DNA of 64,000 bases from JAICUF01 sp038250675. Its GTDB lineage: Bacteria; Gemmatimonadota; Gemmatimonadetes; Gemmatimonadales; GWC2-71-9. The stretch spans positions 22,258-86,257 of the forward strand of contig JBBSCB010000011.1 in the NCBI GenBank assembly GCA_038250675.1, given 5' to 3'. The notes beneath the pieces are model-generated. The model was not told where the DNA came from. It searched no databases and saw nothing but the letters and a program-made list of their open reading frames with translations. Below, piece by piece: positions 54,605 to 63,217 of the stretch; the first letter of the stretch is position 1; every line of letters begins with the position of its first letter. Position numbers and translations under genes: made by a program.

Positions 54605-55311
54605 TGGACGCCGAGATCGCGCAGCAGGCGGTCGGGTGAACTGTGCTGGGGAAAGAAGACGCGGTCGCTGAGGCCGTTCAGTGCGCCCCGCAGCGCCGGG
54701 AAGCGCTCGGCGGCCAGGCGGAAAACGCCGCCAAGGCCGTACTGATCGGCCAGCGCATGGTCGGACGCCAGGCCAAAGCCGCGGCGTCCGAGGGAGTCAT
54801 AGTAGGTGAGGTCCGGCCCGCCTTTTCGCACCCGGCGCGCCGCGATATAATCGGGGAAGAGTCCGGCCAGCCAGAGCGCGTAGTTTCCGAGATGTGCCAT
54901 CACCTTGAATCGACGCTCGCCGTCACTCGCTTCGAGATCGGCGAGGATGTCCACCAGGTAGCGGTGCGATTCATCGTCGTTCCAGTCCACGCGCCAGGCC
55001 CGATCGCGGTGCCCGAAGTCGATCACCATCGCGGCCAGATAATCCGCCAGCTCGCGGTCGTCCACGCCGGCCCGCCGGAGTGCGTCGCGGGTGACCACGT
55101 AGACGAACAGTGGCTCGGACGGCAGCAGGATCGTGCGGACCGCGAGCAGCCGCTCGGGAAGCTCGGGATCATCGAGCAGCACGTCGGGACCTTCGGCGGC
55201 GAGCCGCCGCTCGAGCGACGCGCGACGATGCGCGGAGCCCCGACTCAGCAGCAGGATCATCAGATCCAGATCGGTCGCCGCCAGGCGGCTTCGCGCATCA
55301 GCGCGGATCAT
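54601..55311 (-). CDS. Conserved-looking protein of unknown function
   Basis: 236 residues from ATG 55311, mostly helical. It begins MIRADARSRLAATDLDLMILLL. The middle carries RAWRVDWNDDESHRYLVDILADLEASDG and FKVMAHLGNYALWLAGLFPDYI, and the end reads LLRDLGVH. No signal peptide or known domain. It is divergent from the hybrid kinase with a 23-bp gap, and its stop codon overlaps that of the amidotransferase. No function is claimed. Confidence 0.65.
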   Translation of the reverse strand: MIRADARSRLAATDLDLMILLLSRGSAHRRASLERRLAAEGPDVLLDDPELPERLLAVRTILLPSEPLFVYVVTRDALRRAGVDDRELADYLAAMVIDFGHRDRAWRVDWNDDESHRYLVDILADLEASDGERRFKVMAHLGNYALWLAGLFPDYIAARRVRKGGPDLTYYDSLGRRGFGLASDHALADQYGLGGVFRLAAERFPALRGALNGLSDRVFFPQHSSPDRLLRDLGVH

Positions 55312-55334
55312 GGGTCCTCACCTTAGGTGGCAGA

Positions 55335-57290
55335 GTGCTCCCTCCCTCGACTGATGCCGACGCGATCGCCGGCCGCCTGACCGCGTTTGCGGAAGAGCTC
55401 GCCGGCACCCTCCGGCGCGGCTCGGTCATCGACCTCTTTGTCCGGCACCTGCGCGAGGGGCTGACGCCTTCGCAGACGGCCCTGATCCTCTTCAACAAGG
55501 ACAGTGAAGCGGGCGAGCTCGTGCACACCTGGCCCACCGGCGACCGCGAACTGGTCCCGGTCCTGGAACTTGCCGCCCGGCGCGGCCCGCAACTCGTGGC
55601 CGACGGACTTGCCGGCCTGCTGGGCGACGCGATGGCGGCGAGTTCCGCCGACCTCTCGGGAAGCTGGGTCATCACGCCGCTGCTGGCCAGGGGCCGGGTG
55701 ACCGGCGCCGTCGCCGCGCGGGCCGCCAACGGCAGCTTTGGCGCGCGGGATCTGACGCTGTTAAAGGGGCTCGCCGCCCAGGTCAGCGTGGCCCTCGAGT
55801 GCGTCCGCCTGGTGGACCTGCACGACGACGGCCGCCGGTCGTGGCAGGAGGTGGTCGACGCCATCTCGCTCGCTTTGTGCATTGTGGACCGAACGGGCAG
55901 CATCCGCCGTGCCAACCGGTCATTCGCCACGCTGGTGAATGTGCCGCCGGCTTCCCTCATCGGCCGTCCCTGGCCCGCCTTCGTGCCCCCCGAATGGGCG
56001 CCCGACGTCCGCCGTGCGCTGGCCGAGCAGGTGAGCGGACCGCCGGTGGAGCTGCGGGTGGGCGAGCGCAGCTACGCCCTGACCACCGTGCCCCTGGCCG
56101 AGGGCGACCCCACGGCCACTGTCCTCCTGTTCGATGACCAGACCGAACGCCGCCGGCTGCAGGATCAGCTGATCCAGGCGGAGAAGATGTCCGCCATCGG
56201 TCAACTCATCGCCGGGATCGCCCACGACCTGAACAATCCGCTCGCCTCGGTCGTGGGATTCGCAGACTTTCTTGGCGAATCGCGAGACGTGCCCCCCGCC
56301 CTGCGGGAGCCGCTGTCGGTGATCCGGGAGGAGGCGGAGCGGGCCTCCAACATCGTCAAGAACCTGCTTGGCTTTGCGCGAAAGCAGGAGCGCCAGCGCC
56401 GGGCCGTGGCCTTCGGGCCGCTTCTCGATTCGACGCTGACGCTCCTGCGCAATCAGCTGCTGGGCTATCACGTGGACGCGGTGGTCGACATCGCATCCGA
56501 CCTGCCGCTCATCTCGGTGGACCCCAACCAGATGCAGCAGGTCTTCGTCAACCTGATCAACAACGCGGCGCAGGCGATCGCGGCCACCGGCCGGCCCGGC
56601 ACGATCACCATCCGCGCGCGACGGGTGCTCGACGGCATCGCGGTGGACGTCAGCGATACCGGCCCCGGTATGAGCGCCACGCTGGCCGAACAGGTGTTCG
56701 AGCCGTTCTTCACGACCAAGGTCGAGGGTCAGGGCACCGGGCTCGGGCTGTCGATCAGCCAGGGAATCGTCAAGGAGCACGGCGGGCGGATCACGCTCTG
56801 CACGCGCGAAGGCGACGGATCGACCTTCACGGTGCAGCTGCCGCTCGGCGAGGGACCGGCGGCGGCCACGCCCGACCTCGCCGCCCCGCGCCATCAGGCC
56901 CTCCCGCTGCGCGTCCTGGTGGTGGATGACGAGCCCCACATTCTTCATTACATGCGGGCGACGCTCGAGGCCTGGGGCCACGAGGTCGCGGTGGCCGCTG
57001 ACGGCACCGACGGGCTCGAGCTGGCCGGCGGCGGCGAGTTCGACCTCATCATTTCGGATCTGCGGATGCCCCGCCTGGGCGGCCGCGAATTCTTCGAGGA
57101 GCTGCGCCGGGTGGACCCGGAGATCGGGCCGCGCGTCATCTTCAGCACCGGCGATACGGTCCGGGGCGACACGCTGGCGTTCCTCGAGAGCCTGGGCCGT
57201 CCCTATCTGCACAAGCCGTTCAGTCTCGCCGAATTGCGGGCGCTGCTCGCGGACGTTTCCAGCCGGCGCGACCTTGCCGCGCGGATCTGA
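55335..57290 (+). CDS. Soluble hybrid histidine kinase/response regulator with GAF and PAS domains
   Basis: 651 residues from GTG 55335 (AGGTGG upstream). A GAF-like domain (about 25-165), a PAS domain (about 175-280, ALCIVDRTGSIRRANRSFATL), HisKA with H297 in GIAHDLNNPLASVVGF, the HATPase motifs NLINNAAQAI, DTGPGMS and GTGLGLSISQGIV, then a receiver with VVDDE and phospho-acceptor D575 in IISDLRMPRLG. There are no membrane segments, so it senses an intracellular cue. No separate output regulator is adjacent. Confidence 0.9.
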   Translation: MLPPSTDADAIAGRLTAFAEELAGTLRRGSVIDLFVRHLREGLTPSQTALILFNKDSEAGELVHTWPTGDRELVPVLELAARRGPQLVADGLAGLLGDAMAASSADLSGSWVITPLLARGRVTGAVAARAANGSFGARDLTLLKGLAAQVSVALECVRLVDLHDDGRRSWQEVVDAISLALCIVDRTGSIRRANRSFATLVNVPPASLIGRPWPAFVPPEWAPDVRRALAEQVSGPPVELRVGERSYALTTVPLAEGDPTATVLLFDDQTERRRLQDQLIQAEKMSAIGQLIAGIAHDLNNPLASVVGFADFLGESRDVPPALREPLSVIREEAERASNIVKNLLGFARKQERQRRAVAFGPLLDSTLTLLRNQLLGYHVDAVVDIASDLPLISVDPNQMQQVFVNLINNAAQAIAATGRPGTITIRARRVLDGIAVDVSDTGPGMSATLAEQVFEPFFTTKVEGQGTGLGLSISQGIVKEHGGRITLCTREGDGSTFTVQLPLGEGPAAATPDLAAPRHQALPLRVLVVDDEPHILHYMRATLEAWGHEVAVAADGTDGLELAGGGEFDLIISDLRMPRLGGREFFEELRRVDPEIGPRVIFSTGDTVRGDTLAFLESLGRPYLHKPFSLAELRALLADVSSRRDLAARI

Positions 57291-57316
57291 GCTTCTCCGG
57301 GCGCGCGCGTCGGGTG

Positions 57317-57322
57317 TATCGT
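57317..57322 (+). promoter_or_regulatory. -10-like TATCGT before the glycosyltransferase gene
   Basis: TATCGT, preceded by TG, lies 26 bp before ATG 57349. No clear -35 was found. Confidence 0.3.
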
Positions 57323-57348
57323 TCACGCGACCTCATCACTGACGGGCC

Positions 57349-58131
57349 ATGATCTACATCTGCATTCCCAGCCACGACGAAGCGCCAACAGTAGGCCTGC
57401 TGCTCTGGAAGATCCGCCAGGTGTTCGACGCCTTCCCGCGCGAATACCAGCTCCTCGTCGCTGACGACGGCTCGACCGACGCGACCGCGGAGGTACTGGC
57501 GCCGTATGCGCGGGTGCTTCCGCTCACCGTCGTGCGCCACGCCACCCGGCAGGGCTATGCCCGCACCACTGAGGAACTGCTGCGCTTCGCGGTGCAGCGC
57601 AGCGACCGGCCCAAGCGGGACTGCGCCATCCTGATGCACGCCGACTTTGCCCATGGTCCCCACTCTCTTCCCGACCTCGTGCGCCAGATCGAGAGCGGGG
57701 CGGACCTCGTGGTGGCCCAGAGCTCGATCGGTGGCGATCCCTCGCGGGCACGCCGGCTGGTGCGCCGCTTTGCGCCGATGCTGCTCCGCCGCCGGGTGCG
57801 CGTACCGGGCGTCACCGATCTGGTGTCCGGGTTTGCCGCGTTCCGCCTCATGACGCTCCGCAACGCGTTTCGTGAGGCGGGGGAGCGGATGCTGACCACG
57901 GAGGGGTGGACGGCCAATGCCGAACTGCTGGGTCGCACGGCCAGGCACGCACGGCGGATCGAGACGGTGGACGTCGTGGAACGGCACGACCTGCGCCCAC
58001 GGGCCAGCCGGGTTCAGCCATGGGATGCGGCGCGGAGTCTCTGGCGGGAGGGAGGTCGCCTGCGGCTGCCAGGACCCATCATGGCCGCACCAGGGCGGGT
58101 CGAGGCGGGCGGCGGCGCGGCGCCGTCCTGA
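57349..58131 (+). CDS. Glycosyltransferase family 2
   Basis: 260 residues. MIYICIPSHDEAPTVGLLL is the nucleotide-sugar binding start, LLVADDGSTDATAEV the first Asp pair, and AILMHADFAHGPHSLPDL stands at the DxD position (HADFAH). There are no membrane segments. The acceptor is unknown. The usual dolichyl-phosphate-mannose-synthase-like layout is a possible subfamily. It ends at a clear hairpin terminator. Confidence 0.83.
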   Translation: MIYICIPSHDEAPTVGLLLWKIRQVFDAFPREYQLLVADDGSTDATAEVLAPYARVLPLTVVRHATRQGYARTTEELLRFAVQRSDRPKRDCAILMHADFAHGPHSLPDLVRQIESGADLVVAQSSIGGDPSRARRLVRRFAPMLLRRRVRVPGVTDLVSGFAAFRLMTLRNAFREAGERMLTTEGWTANAELLGRTARHARRIETVDVVERHDLRPRASRVQPWDAARSLWREGGRLRLPGPIMAAPGRVEAGGGAAPS

Positions 58132-58154
58132 GCCCCGCGGCGCCATACGAACGA

Positions 58155-58183
58155 CGAACGCCCGGCGGATTGCCGGGCGTTCG
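58155..58183. terminator. 12-bp terminator hairpin
   Basis: CGAACGCCCGGC (58155-58166), loop GGATT, GCCGGGCGTTCG (58172-58183). It lies between the glycosyltransferase and the convergent small membrane protein gene. Confidence 0.7.
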
Positions 58184-58204
58184 CCATTCTGGTGCCTGCG
58201 TAAA

Positions 58205-58417
58205 TCAGGCGGGCTTGCCGGTGACCACTTCCCTGACCCGCGCGGCCGTGCCGGGTGCAAGGATCTTCAGGATGACGTAGATCAGGAATCCCCACAGTGC
58301 GAGCTTGAGGATCAGGCCGAAGATTCCCAGTACGCCGACGAGCAGGAAGAAGATCGCCTTGAGCAACACCAGCGACACCAGCGCGAAAACCGAGAAGCCA
58401 ACGATGCTCCGAACCAT
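58205..58417 (-). CDS. Small two-helix membrane protein
   Basis: 70 residues from ATG 58417, with GGGAGG about 9 bases upstream. Two hydrophobic segments (GFSVFALVSLVLLKAIFFLL and VLGIFGLILKLALWGFLIYV) are followed by the basic tail LAPGTAARVREVVTGKPA. No family is recognised. It is distinct from holins and from CydX. Strong ribosome-binding site and a downstream terminator support expression. Confidence 0.7.
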   Translation of the reverse strand: MVRSIVGFSVFALVSLVLLKAIFFLLVGVLGIFGLILKLALWGFLIYVILKILAPGTAARVREVVTGKPA

Positions 58418-58472
58418 GCTATTTTCCTCCCGAGGTGGTCAGACGCAGTTCAGTACGCCCGGACGTTTCAAA

Positions 58473-58478
58473 TAGTTT
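58473..58478 (+). promoter_or_regulatory. -10-like TAGTTT before the ThiO-like gene
   Basis: TAGTTT (TAnnnT) lies 14 bp before GTG 58493 in an AT-rich patch between divergent genes. Confidence 0.35.
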
Positions 58479-58492
58479 CATAGGATCCCAAA

Positions 58493-59593
58493 GTGTCGTC
58501 AAGTCATGACGTTATCGTCATCGGTGGCGGTGCTGTCGGGGCCGCGTGCGCCCGGGAGCTGGCCGTGGGCGGGCGCCGGCCGCTGATTCTCGACCCCGGC
58601 GCACCCGGGGCGGCGTGGCAGGCCGCCGGGGGAATGCTCGCGCCGCAGATCGAGGCCGACGGGCACGATCCGCTCTTCGAGCTGGGGCTGGCCGCGCGCG
58701 AGCGCCACCACGAGCTCGCCGAGGAGCTTCGGAGCGATACGGGCATCGACATCGGGCTGTGGCAGGGGGGAATCGCGCGGATCGCGGCCGACGAGTCCCA
58801 GGTGCCCGAGCTCAAGTCCAAGGTCGCGTGGCAGCGGCAGCAGGGATATCTCTGCGACTGGCTCGACGCGGCGGAAGCGCGCGAGCACTGGCCGTGGATC
58901 GGCGGAGTGCACGGCGCGCTGTGGGCCCGCCGCGACGGCGCGCTGGATCCCGCCCGTCTGGTCGAGGCGCTCCTGGCAGATGCCATGCGGCGCGGTGCGC
59001 GGGTGGCGCGCGACGGCGCGCGACGGATCGAGCTGACCGGCAACCGGGTCACTGCCGTGATCGGCAGCGAGCGCTATCCAACCGAACAGGTGGTGATCGC
59101 CGCGGGCGCGTGGTCGGGGCGGATCGCGGGGCTTCCCCGCCCGTTGTCGGTCGAGCCGGTGCGGGGACAAATGGTCGCGCTGCCCTGGCCCGAGGGCATC
59201 GAGCGCGCGATCCTCTACAATCGCGACTGCTACATGCTCGCGCGCGGCCCGGAGGCGATCGCCGGCTCGACGATGGAGTTTGCCGGATTCGACGCCACAG
59301 TCTCGGCAGCGGGCATTGCGGGGATCCTCGAGTCGGTCGCCATTCTGTGTCCGCCGCTGGCGGGGGTGGCACCGCTGAGGACGTGGGCCGGCCTGCGGCC
59401 GGTGACCCCGGACGGCCTGCCGATCGTCGGCGCAGCGCCGGGCGTCGACGGGCTCTGGTACGCCACCGGCCATGGCCGCAACGGCATCCTGCTGGCGGCC
59501 ATCACCGGCGCCATCGTGCATCAGCTGGTGGCGGGCGAGCCGACGCATGAGGATGTCTCGCTGCTGACACCGGAGCGGTACTGGCGCTGGTAA
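58493..59593 (+). CDS. FAD-dependent glycine oxidase ThiO-like
   Basis: 366 residues from GTG 58493. VIVIGGGAVGAACARELA is the FAD motif at about residues 7-24. AAGGMLAPQIEAD, LWQGGIARIA and the C-terminal GLRPVTPDGLPIVGAAP...YATGHGRNGILLAAITG follow the ThiO/DadA family. ThiO makes iminoglycine for thiazole synthesis. No other thi genes are in the window, so a different D- or small amino acid substrate is possible. Confidence 0.86.
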   Translation: MSSSHDVIVIGGGAVGAACARELAVGGRRPLILDPGAPGAAWQAAGGMLAPQIEADGHDPLFELGLAARERHHELAEELRSDTGIDIGLWQGGIARIAADESQVPELKSKVAWQRQQGYLCDWLDAAEAREHWPWIGGVHGALWARRDGALDPARLVEALLADAMRRGARVARDGARRIELTGNRVTAVIGSERYPTEQVVIAAGAWSGRIAGLPRPLSVEPVRGQMVALPWPEGIERAILYNRDCYMLARGPEAIAGSTMEFAGFDATVSAAGIAGILESVAILCPPLAGVAPLRTWAGLRPVTPDGLPIVGAAPGVDGLWYATGHGRNGILLAAITGAIVHQLVAGEPTHEDVSLLTPERYWRW

Positions 59594-59748
59594 GCGTGAC
59601 CCCTGGTCCCATCCAGTCGGCGGTGCCGGACGTAACCAGGGCAGTCCTCAGCCCACCCCCTCCTTCCGCGGAGCGCCGACGTGCCTGTGGCCCTGCCCGC
59701 CCGCGCAACTTCTCGCCGCTCCGCCACCGGTCGGCCCGGTCCGGCTGC

Positions 59749-59778
59749 TTGTGGAGCCCGCCGAGGCCATGGTACACT
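59749..59778 (+). promoter_or_regulatory. Sigma-factor operon promoter, TTGTGG-18-TACACT with extended -10
   Basis: TTGTGG at 59749-59754 and TACACT at 59773-59778, preceded by TGG (TGnTAnnnT). It is about 60 bp before the sigma-factor start, giving a leader with a mini-ORF. Confidence 0.5.
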
Positions 59779-59832
59779 CCGGAGCCGGCACCGCGCGCCC
59801 AGTCACGCGTCCACGAGGAGCGGCTTCCCACG

Positions 59833-59847
59833 ATGCACGATGAGTAG
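59833..59847 (+). other. Leader mini-ORF MHDE overlapping the sigma-factor start
   Basis: ATG-CAC-GAT-GAG-TAG at 59833-59847. The GAGGAG at 59815-59820 is 12 bases before this ATG but 19 bases before the sigma-factor ATG at 59840. Ribosomes could terminate on TAG and re-initiate on the overlapping ATG, coupling the two. Coding is not proven. Confidence 0.3.
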
Positions 59848-60430
59848 CACGGCCCCGTCGGGCGACGCCGATCTGGTCGAGCGCGCGGCGCGAGGCGACG
59901 AGCGTGCCGTCGCCCAGTTGTATGACCGCTACGCGGCCATGCTGTATGCTGTGGCATACCGGATCCTCCGCCGCCCGGTGGACGCCGAAGAGGTGGTGGC
60001 GGAGGCCTTTGCCCAGGCGTGGCGTGAGGCCGGCCGGTTCGAGGCGGGCCGGGGCTCGGTTCCGGCATGGCTCACCATGATGGCCCGCAGTCGTGCGTTC
60101 GACCTGGCCCGCGGCCTGGTCCGCCGTGACCGGCTGGCGACAGGCGCCGCCGCCCTGGCGGACGATCCGCCGGGCGTGGGCGCATGGCAATCCGATCCCG
60201 AGACCGAGTATGACACCGCCGAGCGCGGCCGTCAGGTGCGGCTCGCGCTCGACCAGCTCAGCGAGCCGCAGCGGCAGGCGATCGAGCTTGCCTACTACGA
60301 GGGGCTCTCGCAATCGGAGATCGCCGCTCGCCTGAACCAGCCGCTGGGCACGATCAAGACCCGGGTGCGCGCCGCCATGCTGAAGCTGCGCGACGCGCTC
60401 CGCCCCTACTTCTACGAGCAGCCGCAATGA
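59840..60430 (+). CDS. ECF RNA polymerase sigma factor (SigK-like)
   Basis: 196 residues from ATG 59840. Region 2 reads LYDRYAAMLYAVAYRILRRPVDAEEVVAEAFAQAW in two parts (LYDRYAAMLYAVAYRIL, DAEEVVAEAFAQAW). Region 4 reads SEPQRQAIELAYYEGLSQSEIAARL and ends LGTIKTRVRAAMLKLRDALR. It is paired with an RskA-type anti-sigma factor gene in a 4-bp overlap, an arrangement typical of SigK-like ECF units. Confidence 0.92.
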   Translation: MSSTAPSGDADLVERAARGDERAVAQLYDRYAAMLYAVAYRILRRPVDAEEVVAEAFAQAWREAGRFEAGRGSVPAWLTMMARSRAFDLARGLVRRDRLATGAAALADDPPGVGAWQSDPETEYDTAERGRQVRLALDQLSEPQRQAIELAYYEGLSQSEIAARLNQPLGTIKTRVRAAMLKLRDALRPYFYEQPQ

Positions 60431-61227
60431 GCGATCCCACCGGGCCTTCCCCGCTGGATCTGGCGGCCGCGTATGCCCTCGGCGCGCTCGAGGCGGACGA
60501 GGCGCGCGCGTTCGAGGCGCTGCTGGCGCGCTCGCCCGAGGCACGGCGCGAGGTAGCGGAATTTCGTGAGGTGGCGGCGCTGCTGGCCGCGGGCGCCGGC
60601 ACCGGCACCATGCCGAGCGCCGCGCTGCGGGAGCGCGTGATGGCGGAGCGCCCCGCGCCGCCGGCGCCCGAAGGGATCCGCACGATCCGCATCGCACCGA
60701 CACCGGCGGCACGCCGCCCGTGGCTGACGGTCGCGCTCCTGACCGGGCTGGCCGCGAGCATCGCGCTGCTGGTACTGGGCAATCAGCGGCGCGCCACGCT
60801 TGATGCCGCCGTGTCGGCTCGGGACAGCGCACTGGTTCAGGCCCGCGCCGCGCTGGCAGAGCGCGAGGCCACCCTCGCGGCGCTGCTCGCGCCGGGCGTG
60901 CGGATCTACGACCTGGCCTCATCGGCCGGCCAGGTGCCCGGCGCGCAGTTGTTCCTCAATCAGGCGCAGCACACCGCGGTGCTGCACGCCTTCCGGTTGC
61001 CGCAGGCGCCCGCCGGCCGGGCCTACCAGCTCTGGTTCATTCAGGATGGAAAGCCGGTGCCGTCGGTCACCTTTATTCCCGACGCAGCGGGGCGCGCGCT
61101 GGTGCAGCAGGTGGCGGTGCCGGCCGCGGGTGCGATCTCGGCGGCGGCCATCACCGAGGAGCCGGAGGGCGGTTCCCTCGCGCCGACGACGCCGATACTC
61201 CTCGTGACTCCGCTGCCGGCGTCGTGA
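60427..61227 (+). CDS. Anti-sigma factor (RskA-like)
   Basis: 266 residues from ATG 60427. The cytosolic N-terminus (DLAAAYALGALEADEARAFEALLARSPE) is the sigma-binding anti-sigma domain. One membrane helix follows (WLTVALLTGLAASIALLVLG). The periplasmic part ends in the RskA domain (GRAYQLWFIQDGKPVPSVTF). It holds the sigma factor at the membrane until proteolysis. The downstream genes are probably in the same transcript. Confidence 0.9.
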   Translation: MSDPTGPSPLDLAAAYALGALEADEARAFEALLARSPEARREVAEFREVAALLAAGAGTGTMPSAALRERVMAERPAPPAPEGIRTIRIAPTPAARRPWLTVALLTGLAASIALLVLGNQRRATLDAAVSARDSALVQARAALAEREATLAALLAPGVRIYDLASSAGQVPGAQLFLNQAQHTAVLHAFRLPQAPAGRAYQLWFIQDGKPVPSVTFIPDAAGRALVQQVAVPAAGAISAAAITEEPEGGSLAPTTPILLVTPLPAS

Positions 61228-62045
61228 GCCGCCGGACGCAACGTATCGTGGGCGCTCCGCCGGTTCGGATCATCGGACTGATCGCCGCGCTCGCGCTCGG
61301 GCCCGCGCGCGCCCGCGCGCAGCTTCCCGCCGGGATCGCCGCCGAGCGCGCCACATTGGCGGAGTGGCTGTCCAACGCGAGCGTGTCTCCGCGCGCGGCG
61401 ATCGCCACCGTGGACGTGGGCGCCGGCGGCGTGGCCATCCCCGGGGCCGCGGGTGCGCGAGCGATCGAGCGCGACGGGTCGGTCTGGCTCGACGGCGCCG
61501 GGCGGGCGAGAGTGCTGCCGGCCTATCGGGCGGTGACCGTCGGTTCCGTCACGGTGGTCGCGAGCGGTGATCCCGGACGGCGCCGGCTCACGGTGTTCGG
61601 CCCGCCGCGCGCCGGCCCGCCGCCGGAGTACTACCCCTACGATTCGACGCTGGTCTTCACCGGCCCGCTGCGCACCATTGCGCCGCTGCCGCACCGCGTC
61701 CTGACCCCGGACGGGCTCGACGTGGCCGCCGCCGAGGTCGGAAGCGTGGCGTTCCGACTCAGCGGCCGGGACGTTCGGCTCCGCGTGATGCGGATCCCCG
61801 AGCCGGGCACCGAAGAGTCGTCGCTGGAAATCTATTTTCGCGACGCCACCAGCGGCGCCGGCAGCTACCCCGCGGGACGCTTTCTGACGTTGGCGCCGAT
61901 CGGAAACGGCCGGTACCGTGCCGACTTCAACCGGGCCCGGAATCCGTTCTGCGCCTACGGTCCGGCCTATCCCTGCCCCGTCCCGTGGGCCGGGAACACG
62001 ATTGCGTCGCCGGTGCGCGCCGGCGAACGCTACACCGCACACTGA
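61224..62045 (+). CDS. Secreted DUF1684-family protein
   Basis: 273 residues from GTG 61224, overlapping the anti-sigma stop. The signal peptide ends near ARARAQLP. The C-terminal YPAGRFLTLAPIGNGRYRADFNRARNPFCAYG and YPCPVPWAGNTIASPVRAGE blocks (in pieces: DFNRARNPFCAYG, CPVPWAGN) are DUF1684 hallmarks. Function unknown. The gene probably belongs to the sigma-factor regulon. Confidence 0.8.
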   Translation: MSRRTQRIVGAPPVRIIGLIAALALGPARARAQLPAGIAAERATLAEWLSNASVSPRAAIATVDVGAGGVAIPGAAGARAIERDGSVWLDGAGRARVLPAYRAVTVGSVTVVASGDPGRRRLTVFGPPRAGPPPEYYPYDSTLVFTGPLRTIAPLPHRVLTPDGLDVAAAEVGSVAFRLSGRDVRLRVMRIPEPGTEESSLEIYFRDATSGAGSYPAGRFLTLAPIGNGRYRADFNRARNPFCAYGPAYPCPVPWAGNTIASPVRAGERYTAH

Positions 62046-63217
62046 TGTTCGCCACCGTTGCCGCGGCGGCGATCCTGGCGGTGGGACCGGGCGGAAGCTG
62101 GCGCGCCGCGCTGGATCTCGCTGACGGCACGCTGCGATTCGGCGTTGAGATCACCGCGGACGGCCAGGGCGGCCGGCTCTGCAACGGTGCGGTGTGCACG
62201 TCGCTTTCGGCGGTGCGGGTCCGCGGTGACAGCGTGATTCTGGAAATCGCGGCCTACGCCGCCAGCATCGCGACGGTCCGCCGCGGGGATTCGCTGATCG
62301 GCTACTACCACAACGTGGGCAATCGCGGCCCCCGGACGATTCCGTTCCGCGCGGCCCGCGGCCGCTGGCCCCGGGTGCAGGCGTCCGGCGCACTCCTCGG
62401 CGCCTGGGATGCGACGTTTACGACCGACGGACGGACCAGCCCGCGGGTGCTGCTGTTCAATCGCGATTCGACCGGTCTCACCGGCGCATTGATCTCCAAC
62501 ACCGGCGACTACGGGCATTTCTGGGGCTCGATGGACGGCGACCGGTTTGCGCTGGCGCACTTCGACGGCTCGTTTGTCTACCTGATCACCGGTCGGCTCG
62601 TCGGTGACACGCTCCGCGGCGTCTTCCACGCGGGACTGAGCACCGAGACGCCGTGGACGGCGGTCCGGAGCAGCGGCCGGCCCCACCTCCGCGCGCCGAC
62701 CGCCATGACGACGGCGGACACGACGGCGCCATTCCATTTTGCGTTTCCCGACGTGCACGGCGACACGGTGGCCTCCACCGATGCGCGCTTTGCCGGCAAG
62801 GTCGTGGTGGTCGACATCTTCGGCACCTGGTGTCCCACCTGCCACGATGCGGCGCCGGTGCTGGTGGACCTCTACCGCAGATATCACGCGCGGGGCCTCG
62901 AGATCGTGGGGCTGGCGTACGAAGTCACCGGCGACACCGCCCAGGACGCACCGCTGGTCCGGCGGTTCCGCGACGATCACGGCATTCCCTATCCATTGCT
63001 GCTGGCCGGCGTCAGCGACGCGGAGGCGGCCGGCGCGACGCTGCCACAGCTCCATGGCTTCACCGCGTTTCCGACGACGGTGTTCCTGGGACGCGACGGT
63101 CGCGTGCGGCTGGTTCATGCGGGCTTTCTGGGACCGGCGACCGGTGCACGCCACACCCTGCAGGTGGATGAGTTCCGGAGCACGATCGAGCGGCTGCTCC
63201 GGGAGCCGGCGCCGTGA
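62045..63217 (+). CDS. TlpA-family thioredoxin-like exported protein
   Basis: 390 residues from ATG 62045. The first ~220 residues are an unassigned beta-rich domain after a signal peptide (MFATVAAAAILAVGPGG). The C-terminal thioredoxin fold starts near FAFPDVHGDTV and has the redox site GTWCPTCH, then a cis-Pro region (FPTTVFLG). Probably a periplasmic thiol-disulfide protein. Its stop overlaps the GTG of the porin. Confidence 0.83.
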   Translation: MFATVAAAAILAVGPGGSWRAALDLADGTLRFGVEITADGQGGRLCNGAVCTSLSAVRVRGDSVILEIAAYAASIATVRRGDSLIGYYHNVGNRGPRTIPFRAARGRWPRVQASGALLGAWDATFTTDGRTSPRVLLFNRDSTGLTGALISNTGDYGHFWGSMDGDRFALAHFDGSFVYLITGRLVGDTLRGVFHAGLSTETPWTAVRSSGRPHLRAPTAMTTADTTAPFHFAFPDVHGDTVASTDARFAGKVVVVDIFGTWCPTCHDAAPVLVDLYRRYHARGLEIVGLAYEVTGDTAQDAPLVRRFRDDHGIPYPLLLAGVSDAEAAGATLPQLHGFTAFPTTVFLGRDGRVRLVHAGFLGPATGARHTLQVDEFRSTIERLLREPAP

